Positions 50,678-58,883 of a DNA stretch of 64,000 nt are shown in pieces. The notes under the pieces were generated by a model that was not told where the DNA came from, made no database searches, and saw only the letters and a program-made list of their open reading frames with translations. This stretch comes from Aeolococcus sp050734155 (GTDB taxonomy: Bacteria; Chloroflexota; Dormibacteria; Aeolococcales; Aeolococcaceae), in the NCBI GenBank assembly GCA_050734155.1, contig JBOHUD010000025.1, positions 1 through 64,000 on the forward strand, in the 5' to 3' direction. The position numbers and the translations under genes were made by a program. How positions within the stretch are numbered: the stretch's first letter is position 1; each line of letters begins with the position of its first letter.

Positions 50678-53349
50678 GGCCGATCGGCCTCGTCCGCGGC
50701 GACCAGCTCGATCGGTTGTGCGGCGACGTACGGACGGGCTACTGCGACTGCAGCAGCAGAGTCGTAGACCTTCATGACCTCGTCGCCATAGTGGTTGATC
50801 ACCTTGACCGCGATCCTGCGCGTGGCGGGCGGTGGGAATGGGCGACTGACTGTCCGGTAAAGGGAGCCCCAGGCCTCCTCGTCGACCTCGGCCCGCAGCG
50901 CACGCTTCAGCTGGGCATAGGGATCGTTGCCACCTGTGAAGTAGGCGTGACGGACAAAGAAACTCTCCTCGTTGTAGTCGGTGTCGATGAACCAACAGGC
51001 GATGTCGTCCGTCGAGTTGCTCCGGACTTCACCGGTCGTCGGGTCGTACACGTCGACGCCGTGGATCGCCACCACCAGGCTGCCGTCCTCTTCGCGCAGC
51101 TCGATATCGGGTTCGCCGAAGACAGTGAACAGGTTGGCGTTCCCCGTCTTCTTGAGGATGTCGCCGCCGAACTGGAGGTCGGGGTTGATGGCCGCCTTGA
51201 GGACGGTGAGCCGACCCATCTGCCGTGCCTCCTCTCCCACGCGGGCGTCGAAGGCAAAGCCGCAGACGACCAGGAGGTCGAAGTGCCGGGCCGCCTCCTT
51301 TGCGGCCTCGCGCACCAGTTCGGGTCCGACTGTTCCATGCTCGGGACCGATGCAGACGGCTGCGCGACGCGTGATGCCCGCCTCGTCGTACTCACCGACC
51401 GCCTGGATGTGGTCACCGGGCCATGGATCGAGGGCGCGAAAGATGAGGCGCTCGTTCTTGACCGTGTTCTGTACCCCACTGGCACGGAGATTCTCCAGGA
51501 TGGTGTCCGCAAACTTCCCGTCGTTCGTCAGGGCGCCTGCGGTCGCATCACCGTTCGACGAGCCATCGTCGGCGTCTACGATCCGGTGCGGAGAAAGGCT
51601 CTCAACCGTGAAGGGGCCTGCGACGCGGACCACCCGGCGATCTTCGAGGGGCTGGTCGTGAAGGTATTCGCGCTCGGCGTGGCGAGCGATTGCGGCATCA
51701 ATCTCATCGCGCGACATCCCTTCGCGAATGTCCGGATTGTTGGCGATCGACTTCAGCGTGACGTGTGGGACAGTGCGGTACACGAAGCCTCGGGAGACGT
51801 CCCCCTCAGCACGCGGAAGAGAGCTGCGCGGCACCTGGCCGGCCCGCTCGGCGAGCAGCCGCGCACCCTCCGCGGAGTCGGTGAGTACGTACTGTGGGTA
51901 GCGCGCAGACATGAGGCGCGCCCGGGTGAGAGTAAGCGCAACGCGGCTCGTGTCTATCGTGATCCAGCGGCGCCCCCACTCTTCTGCCACGTATGCGGTG
52001 GTCCCGCTACCGCAAGTCGGATCCAGCACAAGATCGCCGGGATCCGTTGTCATTAGAACGCAGCGTTCGATCGCCCGAGGATTGGTCTGCACGACGAAGA
52101 CCTTAGGGTCCGCGAATCCAGAGGTGACTGTGTCGTCCCAGAGATTCGTCCACGGCGTTGCAGGGAAATCGTCAACGTAGCGGACGTACTCCAGTGTGTT
52201 GCCCAGGGCCACGACGCGGCCGGCGGCAATGAGTCGTGCCATTCCTTCCGGGTTAGTCTTCCAGTAACCGGTCCTGGGCGTGTATATCCTTCCACCCAAC
52301 GTCACCGGGAAATCGCCCGGAGGACGCTGGCTTGTTAGGGGGCTGTGCCGCAAACGTGGCAGCTCGTCGTCGCCGGCGCGGGCTGGCCGTGGACCTCGTT
52401 CCGGGTCGTAAACCCAGTTGTACTGAGAGTCGTCAGCGGCCTTTGCTCGGTAGAGCTGCCTGTAGCGGACCTGCTCTCGGTCCTTCGCGTACCAGAGTAC
52501 GTAGTCCATGACGGCAGGGAGCAACTCACTTGTTGCGCCACTGGTCTTCTTGAATGTCACCTGCGCGCATGCGTTGTCGGAGCCGAATACCTCATCGAGT
52601 ACGGACCGAACAATGTGGACGTTTTGATCGCCAATCTGTATGAAGATGCTGCCACTGTCCGTGAGAAGCTCGCGAGCGGCAATCAGGCGATCGCGGAGAT
52701 ACGACAGGTAGGAGTGAATGCCGAGCTCCCATGTATCGCGAAAGGCCTTCACCTGCTCAGGCTGACGAGTTGCGTCCTCAGCCCTTCCGTCACGGACGTC
52801 GCGTTTCCGGGTCGACACCTGCCAATTGCTGCCAAATTTGATCCCATACGGCGGGTCCATGTAGACGCACTGGACCTGGCGTTTTAGCCCCTCCTTCTCC
52901 GCCAGTGACGTCATCACAAGTAGGGAATCGCCGAGGATCATTCGGTTCGACCAGTTCTGCTTGTGCTGATAGAAGTTGACGAGGTCCTCGAATGCGATGC
53001 CGTTGAAGTCCGAGAAGAGGTCGGCCTGTGCCTGTCCGCGACGCGTCTCGGCGCGCAGGTTCTCAATGATCGCTCGCGGCGCCACCTTCTCCTGGATGTA
53101 GACCGGGACCGCTGGCACCTCGAGCGGATAGCGGTCCTGCTCGTCCTTTCCCTTCCACACCAACTGCGGGTCCAGCGACGGGTCACGCGGATACAGCACC
53201 GTCTGCGGCGCCCGCTCGGCTTCGGCCACGAAGCCGCCCAACTCGGAGGTGGGGATGTTCGTCCGCTTGGCCTTGCGGTGGACGACGGCCTCGACCGGGA
53301 CGTGGTTCGGCGAGCCGCCGCTGCCGCCGCCAGCAGCGCGCCTAGGCAT
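50674..53349 (-). CDS. Type III-like DNA adenine methyltransferase (Mod)
   Basis: An 891-aa DNA methyltransferase. The catalytic motif MDPPYG (164-169) precedes the SAM-binding DPTCGSGTT (443-451), the beta-class order of type III and some type II enzymes. ILGDSLLVM at 138-146 and the long C-terminal region (about 500-891), which is not catalytic, suggest target recognition and Res contacts. It most likely methylates adenine N6. ATG at 53349 lies 8 bases inside the restriction gene end. An earlier start would lengthen it into that gene. Confidence 0.9.
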   Translation of the reverse strand: MPRRAAGGGSGGSPNHVPVEAVVHRKAKRTNIPTSELGGFVAEAERAPQTVLYPRDPSLDPQLVWKGKDEQDRYPLEVPAVPVYIQEKVAPRAIIENLRAETRRGQAQADLFSDFNGIAFEDLVNFYQHKQNWSNRMILGDSLLVMTSLAEKEGLKRQVQCVYMDPPYGIKFGSNWQVSTRKRDVRDGRAEDATRQPEQVKAFRDTWELGIHSYLSYLRDRLIAARELLTDSGSIFIQIGDQNVHIVRSVLDEVFGSDNACAQVTFKKTSGATSELLPAVMDYVLWYAKDREQVRYRQLYRAKAADDSQYNWVYDPERGPRPARAGDDELPRLRHSPLTSQRPPGDFPVTLGGRIYTPRTGYWKTNPEGMARLIAAGRVVALGNTLEYVRYVDDFPATPWTNLWDDTVTSGFADPKVFVVQTNPRAIERCVLMTTDPGDLVLDPTCGSGTTAYVAEEWGRRWITIDTSRVALTLTRARLMSARYPQYVLTDSAEGARLLAERAGQVPRSSLPRAEGDVSRGFVYRTVPHVTLKSIANNPDIREGMSRDEIDAAIARHAEREYLHDQPLEDRRVVRVAGPFTVESLSPHRIVDADDGSSNGDATAGALTNDGKFADTILENLRASGVQNTVKNERLIFRALDPWPGDHIQAVGEYDEAGITRRAAVCIGPEHGTVGPELVREAAKEAARHFDLLVVCGFAFDARVGEEARQMGRLTVLKAAINPDLQFGGDILKKTGNANLFTVFGEPDIELREEDGSLVVAIHGVDVYDPTTGEVRSNSTDDIACWFIDTDYNEESFFVRHAYFTGGNDPYAQLKRALRAEVDEEAWGSLYRTVSRPFPPPATRRIAVKVINHYGDEVMKVYDSAAAVAVARPYVAAQPIELVAADEADRP

Positions 53350-56329
53350 GCACTGCTTCCAGGGCGTGCGCTGCGATGTGCTCGCGGATCGGGCCGCCGC
53401 CGGCCCACGGGTCGTCAACCTCGACGTACGACCATCGCCCAAGCATGCCCAGGCGGTTGACCGCAGGCACCCACAGCGCCGCTGCGGTCGCCGCCTTGGC
53501 CTCCTTGGCGTCACGGCGCTCGCCCGTCACCTCGACGAGGAGGTTGAGCGCGTCCTCGGGGCCGCGCCCGTCATCGACGCGGGCGATGAAGTCCGGCCGA
53601 TAGCTCGCCTGCCGGCCGTCGAATGTGTATGGGATCTCGAAGCCGAGCCGATCGTTCTTCACGTAGGCGATCACCTCGGGCATGTCCTCGAGCACCTGTG
53701 ACATCTTCGACTCCCAGTTGCTGTCGAGCACGACGTGGCTGACGTGGCTCTTGGTCGTGGTGACCACCGGCTTGATAGTGTCGAACTCGAGGCCGCGTGT
53801 GGATCCGGTGGGCTGGGCCGGATCAGGCACGGCGATGAGATGTGCGCTGCCCTCGCGCTGATCGATCGCGCGCGCGATCCTCTCCGCCGCCCTGACGGAG
53901 AGCTGGTGTAGGAGCAGTAACTGGGGGAACGTCTCGTCAGTGCACTTCAGGCACTCGTCGAGCCACTGGCGCGAGACATCGAGCAACTGGGGGAACAACC
54001 AGACACGCTCGTTGTCATCCTCGTCGCGGAAGTGGTCACGGTGCAGCCGGCGGGCCACGGTGAAGGCGACCTCCTGGAGGCGGCGGCCGCGGAGGTCGCC
54101 GAGGTCGTGGACGCTGCCGCTCCCGACGATCGGGTCGAGCTCTGTCTTGGTGGGCACCTCGCGCGTGGTCAGCCGCATCACCGAGTCCGCTGTGAAGCGT
54201 GGCACCAGGCGCTCGGGGACCGCGGTTCGCCGGTAGCCGACGATTCGGGGGAAGCTGATCGCCAGCGCGTCGCGCTCGTCGAGAGCACGAACGGTCGTCG
54301 GGATCACCTGGACCTTCGGCCTGGTCGTGGTGGCGGCCGTCGGGATGAATGAGAACGGGACGCCGTAGACCTCCGCGTACTCCGCCGGAAACATGCCGTC
54401 GTCGTCCGCGACGTAGCTGTACCGCCTCAGAGCTCGCCCCACGACCTGCTCGCAGAGCAGCTGTGTCGTGAACGCGCGCACCCCGAGCACGTGGGTCACG
54501 GTGTTGGCGTCCCATCCCTCGGTGAGCATCGAGACGGAGACCACGCAGCGGACCGCCTCACCGAGACGGCCGGGCTTCCCCACCGTGTTCATGACTTCGC
54601 GGAGAATGTCAGCGTCGTCGAGATCTTCGACGTCGCGTCCGGGGAAGCGTCGTCGGTACTCGTCCTTGTAGCGCTCGATCTCGGCCGCTGCCGCCTTCTT
54701 GAAGTCGGCGCTCAGCGGCTCACCGGACTCCAGCTCACGGCTGTCGATGAGGATGGTGTTCGGACGGGGGAGGGGACGGCCGTCGACGACGTTGCTGAAC
54801 AGGTCGAGGGCGCCGCTCACGAGGACGGTGTCGCCGTTCGGCTGCGTCCGCTCGTAGCCGGCGACGTAGTCGTACACCAACTTGGAGACGACGGTGTTAT
54901 TGCACACGGCGATGAAGACCGGAGGCACACCGATGGCCGTGTCCCGCCAAGCCTCGTACGACTGCCGGTAGTTGGAGTAGAGGCTGTGGAGCGCACCCTC
55001 GAGGTGTGCCGGCAGACGCGGCTCGCCGGAGGCTCCGTCGGCTCCCGATGCCGCAGACCGGCGCGTGCCCTTCGGCAACTGCGTCCCGACGAGCTTCCAG
55101 AGATTGCGATACGTCGGCAGCGCGCCCTCATCGCGGTTGTCAGCGACAGGGACGCGGGGAATCTTCACGATTCCGGCTTCGATGGCGTCGATGAGCGCGA
55201 AGTCGGAGACGACCCACGGAAACAGGGTGCCCTCGGGATGCCCCGACCCTTTGAGGAAGAAGGGCGTCGCGGAGAGGTCGAAGACCGCCTTGACCCCGTA
55301 CTTGCCGGCGATCGCCTCCAGCCCGCTGATCCAGACTGCGGCCTCCTCCTCGTCGCGCTTGGCGTCGCGGCGCTCCTCGGCGGTCAACTCCTCGTCGACG
55401 GCGTCGTGCGATTTGCGCCGGTAGCAGTGATGCGCCTCGTCGTTGATGACCACGATCCCCCAGTCGCGCTGGCGGGAGGGGATGTCGCGGCAGACGCGCG
55501 CCGCCATCTCGTCCGATGTCTCCAGAAACGGACTGGTCTTGCCATCGGCGGCGAGGATCTGCTTGGTGAGACGCGCGGCCTCGGCACGGTCGCGGCGGAT
55601 GAAGTGGTGAAAGTTGACGACCAGGATGGTGGCGCGGTTCAGCGTCTCCTGCTGCAGGCGCGGGACGAGGTCCATCCGGCGGTAGGCGGCCTCCGGGTCG
55701 GAGGGGAGGAGGACGCGCAGACGGTCGCGGATGGTGATGCTCGGCGCCACGATCAGGAAGGCTGCGGCGAACCTCGGGTCGCGCGAGTTGGCGAGCTTGT
55801 TGAGGGCCTGCCAGGCGATGAGCATCGCCATGACAACGGTCTTGCCTCCGCCGGTAGCGATCTTGAAGGCGTGCCGGCGCAGGACGTCGCTGTACTCGCG
55901 GTTGGTCGCCTGCAGCTCCCCGAGCCAGCCGACGCTCTGCCGGGTGGCCACCTCGACGAGGTAGATGGCCGTCTCGGCGGCCTCCACCTGGCAGAAGAAC
56001 AGCCGGCGATCGCGGGTGGGATCGCGCCAGTGGTCGATGAGGGAGCGGGTGACGGCGGTGACGCCCGGGTACCCCTGGGCGCGCCAGAGCGCGACGTGCT
56101 CGCGGATCCGGTTGATCAGCTCGTTGGGGCGGCGCTCCTGGAGGGGCATGTCTTCGAGCACCAGCTGCGGGCCGCGCTTGCGTGGGGCAGGGATCGGGAT
56201 GAGGTGCATGCTCGGGCGGCGCCCCTCGGCGACCCGGTTGGTGATGCCCTGCTCGGCGAACACAAAGTGCCGAGCGGGCTCGGAGTACGGCGAGTTGATG
56301 ACGGGGTTCTCGATCAGCTCGTCGGGCAT
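53342..56329 (-). CDS. Type III-like restriction enzyme (Res) helicase
   Basis: A 995-aa DEAD/DEAH-box protein. It opens ENPVINSPYSEPARHF, typical of BPTD_3080-type restriction proteins. Helicase motifs: ATGGGKTVVMA (158-168, Walker A), VINDEAHHCY (295-303), FDLSATPFF, LTEGWDANTVTHVLG and QVVGRALRR. The C-terminus YRPDFIARV ... NLLVEVTGERRD resembles a PD-(D/E)xK nuclease, but the place of the catalytic Lys is Thr. Together with Mod it should cut unmethylated DNA after ATP-driven translocation or sliding. First large gene of the island operon. Confidence 0.9.
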   Translation of the reverse strand: MPDELIENPVINSPYSEPARHFVFAEQGITNRVAEGRRPSMHLIPIPAPRKRGPQLVLEDMPLQERRPNELINRIREHVALWRAQGYPGVTAVTRSLIDHWRDPTRDRRLFFCQVEAAETAIYLVEVATRQSVGWLGELQATNREYSDVLRRHAFKIATGGGKTVVMAMLIAWQALNKLANSRDPRFAAAFLIVAPSITIRDRLRVLLPSDPEAAYRRMDLVPRLQQETLNRATILVVNFHHFIRRDRAEAARLTKQILAADGKTSPFLETSDEMAARVCRDIPSRQRDWGIVVINDEAHHCYRRKSHDAVDEELTAEERRDAKRDEEEAAVWISGLEAIAGKYGVKAVFDLSATPFFLKGSGHPEGTLFPWVVSDFALIDAIEAGIVKIPRVPVADNRDEGALPTYRNLWKLVGTQLPKGTRRSAASGADGASGEPRLPAHLEGALHSLYSNYRQSYEAWRDTAIGVPPVFIAVCNNTVVSKLVYDYVAGYERTQPNGDTVLVSGALDLFSNVVDGRPLPRPNTILIDSRELESGEPLSADFKKAAAAEIERYKDEYRRRFPGRDVEDLDDADILREVMNTVGKPGRLGEAVRCVVSVSMLTEGWDANTVTHVLGVRAFTTQLLCEQVVGRALRRYSYVADDDGMFPAEYAEVYGVPFSFIPTAATTTRPKVQVIPTTVRALDERDALAISFPRIVGYRRTAVPERLVPRFTADSVMRLTTREVPTKTELDPIVGSGSVHDLGDLRGRRLQEVAFTVARRLHRDHFRDEDDNERVWLFPQLLDVSRQWLDECLKCTDETFPQLLLLHQLSVRAAERIARAIDQREGSAHLIAVPDPAQPTGSTRGLEFDTIKPVVTTTKSHVSHVVLDSNWESKMSQVLEDMPEVIAYVKNDRLGFEIPYTFDGRQASYRPDFIARVDDGRGPEDALNLLVEVTGERRDAKEAKAATAAALWVPAVNRLGMLGRWSYVEVDDPWAGGGPIREHIAAHALEAVHA

Positions 56330-56642
56330 CGTCTCCGTCCTCGCGCCTGCCGAACCGGTCCGCTCAGGAGGCGTGTGCTGACGCGGAGCCAGGCAGCGCC
56401 TGCCGTTGCGGTCTCAGGAACGCTCGTTCGGACCATCGCCTGGGCATTGTCCGTCGCAGCACCGGGCGACGGGGTATGTCTCCGCCGCACGTCCAAAAAG
56501 GAAGCAGCCGGGGCGATCGCCTCAGACGCGTGCCACTCAGAGCGCCCAGGAAGCCCCGGCGCCGCTCGCCGCGAACTCCAACACCCCGGCCTCAGACGAC
56601 CGCTCGTTCCGCTACGCGGTCAGAGCTGAAGAAGGCGTCGGT
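56330..56642. other. Gap upstream of the restriction gene
   Basis: A 313-base region between the small unknown gene and Res. No gene or clear hairpin was seen. It probably contains the promoter of the restriction operon. Confidence 0.4.
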
Positions 56643-56981
56643 TTAGAACGGCAGGTCGTCCCAGAACGACCCGACCGCCCGCCGCTTGCCGCCAGCAAGA
56701 CGCTCCCGGGCCGCGACTGCCCGGTCCATCTCGACCTGGCGACGGTCGCGGACCGACGCGATGATCTGCAGCTGGAACTGCATCTCGTCGTGGGCCTCGA
56801 GGTCGTTGAGCTCTGGATCCTCGGCGATAAGGTCGAGGCCAGTGACAAGGTCGTCCAACTGTGCGTCGAGGAGTGCGAGATACTCGGTTGCCTCGGTGAG
56901 ATCCGCCTCGACCAGGTCCGGATGGCCGAACCGAGACGCCATCTGGCCATCGACGATGTCACTGAGGCGATACGCAGGCAT
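56643..56981 (-). CDS. Small acidic protein of unknown function
   Basis: A 112-aa helical protein. MPAYRLSDIVDGQ start, an acidic middle (EYLALLDAQLDDLVTGLDLIAEDPELNDLEA, quoted in part by its Leu heptads) and a basic C-terminal part ending WDDLPF. The heptad-like pattern suggests a coiled coil. It is upstream of the restriction operon by 313 bases, same strand. No family recognised; a regulatory or accessory role is only a guess. ATG at 56981. Confidence 0.55.
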   Translation of the reverse strand: MPAYRLSDIVDGQMASRFGHPDLVEADLTEATEYLALLDAQLDDLVTGLDLIAEDPELNDLEAHDEMQFQLQIIASVRDRRQVEMDRAVAARERLAGGKRRAVGSFWDDLPF

Positions 56982-57133
56982 TGAGTGAAGTCTACCTGAG
57001 TACCCGGGCCGATCCTGATCAAGACCGTCCCGAGACGCTCCCGAGCAGGCGCCCCGTTCACAGCGTTGACTTCTTACCTGGACTGCGCCTTCTCAAGTTC
57101 CAGACATTTGCACCGCGGTGCCGGCCAGATGTG

Positions 57134-57177
57134 AGGTGCAAGGATCCGCGGCCACAAGCAGTCAGGTGCAAAGATCC
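57134..57177. repeat. Direct repeat AGGTGCAARGATCC
   Basis: Two copies of a 14-base word, one base apart in sequence, at 57134-57147 and 57164-57177, 30 bases apart. Located in the non-coding right end of the island. Confidence 0.6.
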
Positions 57178-57412
57178 TTCTCCACGAACACCTTATTAAA
57201 CCATGTGAATCCGGCGGTCTCGCGCTACGGCTGGTCGCTCACGCACCAGCACGACCTCACACGACGGCCGACACGCGAAACTCCACACGCGCAGAACGGC
57301 GCACAAGACTGCGCACCTTTTGCGTACACAGACGCGCGATGCTTGTCGGTGATGGACAGAGGCCATGGCCGGCTGCCACACGGGCACGCTAGAACTTCGC
57401 GCATTGGAAGAA

Positions 57413-57443
57413 TGTGCAGTCAACTGTGCAGTAGATGTGCAGT
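57413..57443. repeat. TGTGCAGT iterons
   Basis: Three copies of TGTGCAGT at 57413, 57425 and 57436 (spacing 12 and 11 bases), ending 25 bases before the relaxase-like ATG. About one helical turn apart, as expected for protein-binding iterons. Confidence 0.65.
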
Positions 57444-57467
57444 ATGGCGTGCCACCCTGGCTGCGCC

Positions 57468-57764
57468 ATGATCTCGATCGGCAAGCTGATGAGCGCGGAG
57501 CAGGTGGCGCGCTACCTGGTCGAAGCGACGCATGATGCGACGGTGGAGTACTACGCCGGCCGCACCGAGGCACGTAGCCGCTGGTACGGCAAAGGTGCTG
57601 AAGCACTCGGGCTGCACGGCGAGGTCTCCGCCGAACAGCTGCGGACGGTGCTGGACTGCCGCGATCCGACGACCGGGCCGGGTGAGGCCTGCAAGGCGCC
57701 TCAGTGTCGAGGCAGCACCGGCTTCCGATGTAGAACCTGGAATCCCCTTATCTTTCAAGGCCAT
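57468..57764 (+). pseudogene. Truncated MobF/TrwC relaxase N-terminus
   Basis: ATG at 57468 starts MISIGKLMSAEQVARYL, followed by EYYAGRTEARSRWYGKGAEALGLHGEVS and LDCRDPTTG. This is the conserved opening of actinobacterial MobF relaxases (Gly-lysine-leucine start, EYY, RW.G.GA..LGL.G.V). Similarity fades after about residue 70 (near 57680). The frame then runs into the tRNA att site, so the catalytic Tyr/His regions are lost: a full relaxase exceeds 900 aa. It shows the element descends from a conjugative or mobilizable element. Confidence 0.7.
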
Positions 57765-57765
57765 T

Positions 57766-57855
57766 TGGCGGAGGGAGAGGGATTCGAACCCCCGGGGGCT
57801 TGGCGGCCCCTGCGGTTTTCAAGACCGCTCCGATCAACCGCTCCGGCATCCCTCC
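57766..57855 (-). tRNA. tRNA-Ser(UGA), island attachment site
   Basis: 90 bases including encoded CCA. Acceptor GGAGGGA pairs with TCCCTCC; discriminator G. The anticodon loop CTTGAAA gives UGA; the long variable arm GGGGC-CGCCAA-GCCCC and T arm GGGGGTTCGAATCCC are standard class II. Its 3' half is the att copy; in a tRNA-integrated element this half comes from the element, so the gene is a host/element chimera. A TATCCT -10-like box lies 11 bases upstream (57866-57871, minus strand). Confidence 0.93.
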
Positions 57856-57891
57856 GCGCGCGATCAGGATATCGCGAGCTGGTCCGGCGTC

Positions 57892-58275
57892 CTAGGCAGC
57901 CGCGGTCGGGGATCGGGGGACGAGGCTGTCGGCCACCTCACCCAGCCTGCTGATGTCAGTCTTGATGAGGACCATGGCGTTGCCGACGTTGGACGCCTTC
58001 ACCACCCGTTCGTCGTCCAGCGGCAGGGCGGTGAGCAGGATCACCGGGATCTCCCGGAGCGCCGGCGATGACCGCACCGCGGTGCAGACGGCCGCGCCAT
58101 CCTGCTGGGGCATGTTCACGTCGGTGATCACCAGCGAGGGGCGGACGCTGGGAAGCATCGCGATCGCCTCCAGACCGTTCGCCGCGGTCACCACCTCATG
58201 GCCGTGCTTGGCCAGCAGGAGACGCCCCAGCTCGCGGATGTCTGGATCGTCGTCAGCGAAGAGAACCGTCGCGAT
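57892..58275 (-). CDS. Stand-alone response-regulator receiver
   Basis: About 127 aa: ATVLFADDDPDIRELG, phospho-acceptor Asp in LVITDVNMPQQDG, and VILLTALPLDDERV, VLIKTDISRLGEV with the conserved Lys. No output domain. No ATG, GTG or TTG lies in frame near the start of the conserved strand; an ATC at 58275 after GGGGGATGG fits best, otherwise the frame stays open for another 100 Arg-rich residues. It could start at a rare codon or hide an indel. Partner unknown. Confidence 0.75.
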   Translation of the reverse strand: MATVLFADDDPDIRELGRLLLAKHGHEVVTAANGLEAIAMLPSVRPSLVITDVNMPQQDGAAVCTAVRSSPALREIPVILLTALPLDDERVVKASNVGNAMVLIKTDISRLGEVADSLVPRSPTAAA

Positions 58276-58394
58276 GGCCCATCCCCCATACCCGAGCCGC
58301 TCGGAGCCGGCCTCCCGGATCCCCGAGGCGCCTCCCCATCCCGCGTCTGGAACCGTTGTAGCAGGTCGGGAGGGGCCGCAGTGGCCCCACCGGG

Positions 58395-58883
58395 TCAGGC
58401 GAGCAGTTCCTCGAGCTGGAGGGCATGCTGCTCGAGGTGGCCCACCAGGAACTCGTCGACGATCCTGGTCAGGTCCATCTCGCCAAGGGTGGGGTGCCGT
58501 CCCCGGGCCTCCCAGGCCCCGGCGTCGAGGCCGAGGAGGAAAGCCCGCAGGCCGGCGATGTCGGCGGCGATGCGAGTCCACAGGGCGAGCCGGTCGGCGC
58601 GGCGATCACGCTCGATCGCGGCGATGCGGGCAGGATCGCTCTTGGTGCGGCCGAAGGGTGCCGGTTCGGCCATGCCGCGCTCGACCACCAGGGCCAGCTC
58701 GCCCAGCCAGTAGGGCACGAACTCCGCGAGGTGGGCCCGCACCTGGCCCGCCTCCCAGCGCTCGCCGCTGGGCGGGTCGGGGCTGGTGAGCACGCCCGGG
58801 GGCGCCTCGCGCGCCACCAGCACGCCCAGCCGATCGTTGACGGCGTCGACGCGCTCCACGAAGTCGGATGCCGGATCGGTCAT
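58395..58883 (-). CDS. DinB-fold protein, maleylpyruvate-isomerase-like
   Basis: A 162-aa four-helix protein. His51 (VRAHLAEFVPYW) and the C-terminal GHLEQHALQLEEL (His149, His153) form the metal triad of the DinB/mycothiol-dependent maleylpyruvate isomerase superfamily. ATG at 58883 overlaps the stop of the fumarylacetoacetate-hydrolase gene. That coupling, and the homogentisate genes nearby, suggest it might isomerise maleylacetoacetate. This is inference; many DinB proteins are other thiol-dependent enzymes. Confidence 0.72.
   Translation of the reverse strand: MTDPASDFVERVDAVNDRLGVLVAREAPPGVLTSPDPPSGERWEAGQVRAHLAEFVPYWLGELALVVERGMAEPAPFGRTKSDPARIAAIERDRRADRLALWTRIAADIAGLRAFLLGLDAGAWEARGRHPTLGEMDLTRIVDEFLVGHLEQHALQLEELLA

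Larger units (their letters stand above)
56982..57467. other. Non-coding right-end region of the island
   Basis: A 486-base stretch before the relaxase start. It contains the AGGTGCAARGATCC pair (57134-57147 and 57164-57177), repeated GCGCAC words near 57300-57316 and three TGTGCAGT iterons (57413-57443). It also has AT-richer patches. This pattern fits an origin of transfer or relaxase control region. Confidence 0.45.
45737..57823. mobile_element. Integrative element / defence island in tRNA-Ser(UGA)
   Basis: The ends are 59-bp matching copies of the 3' half of a tRNA-Ser gene, in the same orientation: 45737-45795 and 57765-57823. Identity is complete for the first 32 bases and the last 15, including the T arm and discriminator at one end and the anticodon loop at the other; the only four differences are in the variable arm. 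The match stops in the anticodon loop, which is the usual crossover site of tyrosine recombinases in tRNA genes. The content (restriction-modification, MNT-HEPN, DUF4917, relaxase remnant) is accessory. No integrase or excisionase was recognised, so the element looks immobile now or moved in trans. Confidence 0.85.

Noticed and set aside
57134..57443. CRISPR-like repeats
   Set aside because: Only two to three short copies with 4-22-base gaps, no palindromic repeat, no cas gene in the window.
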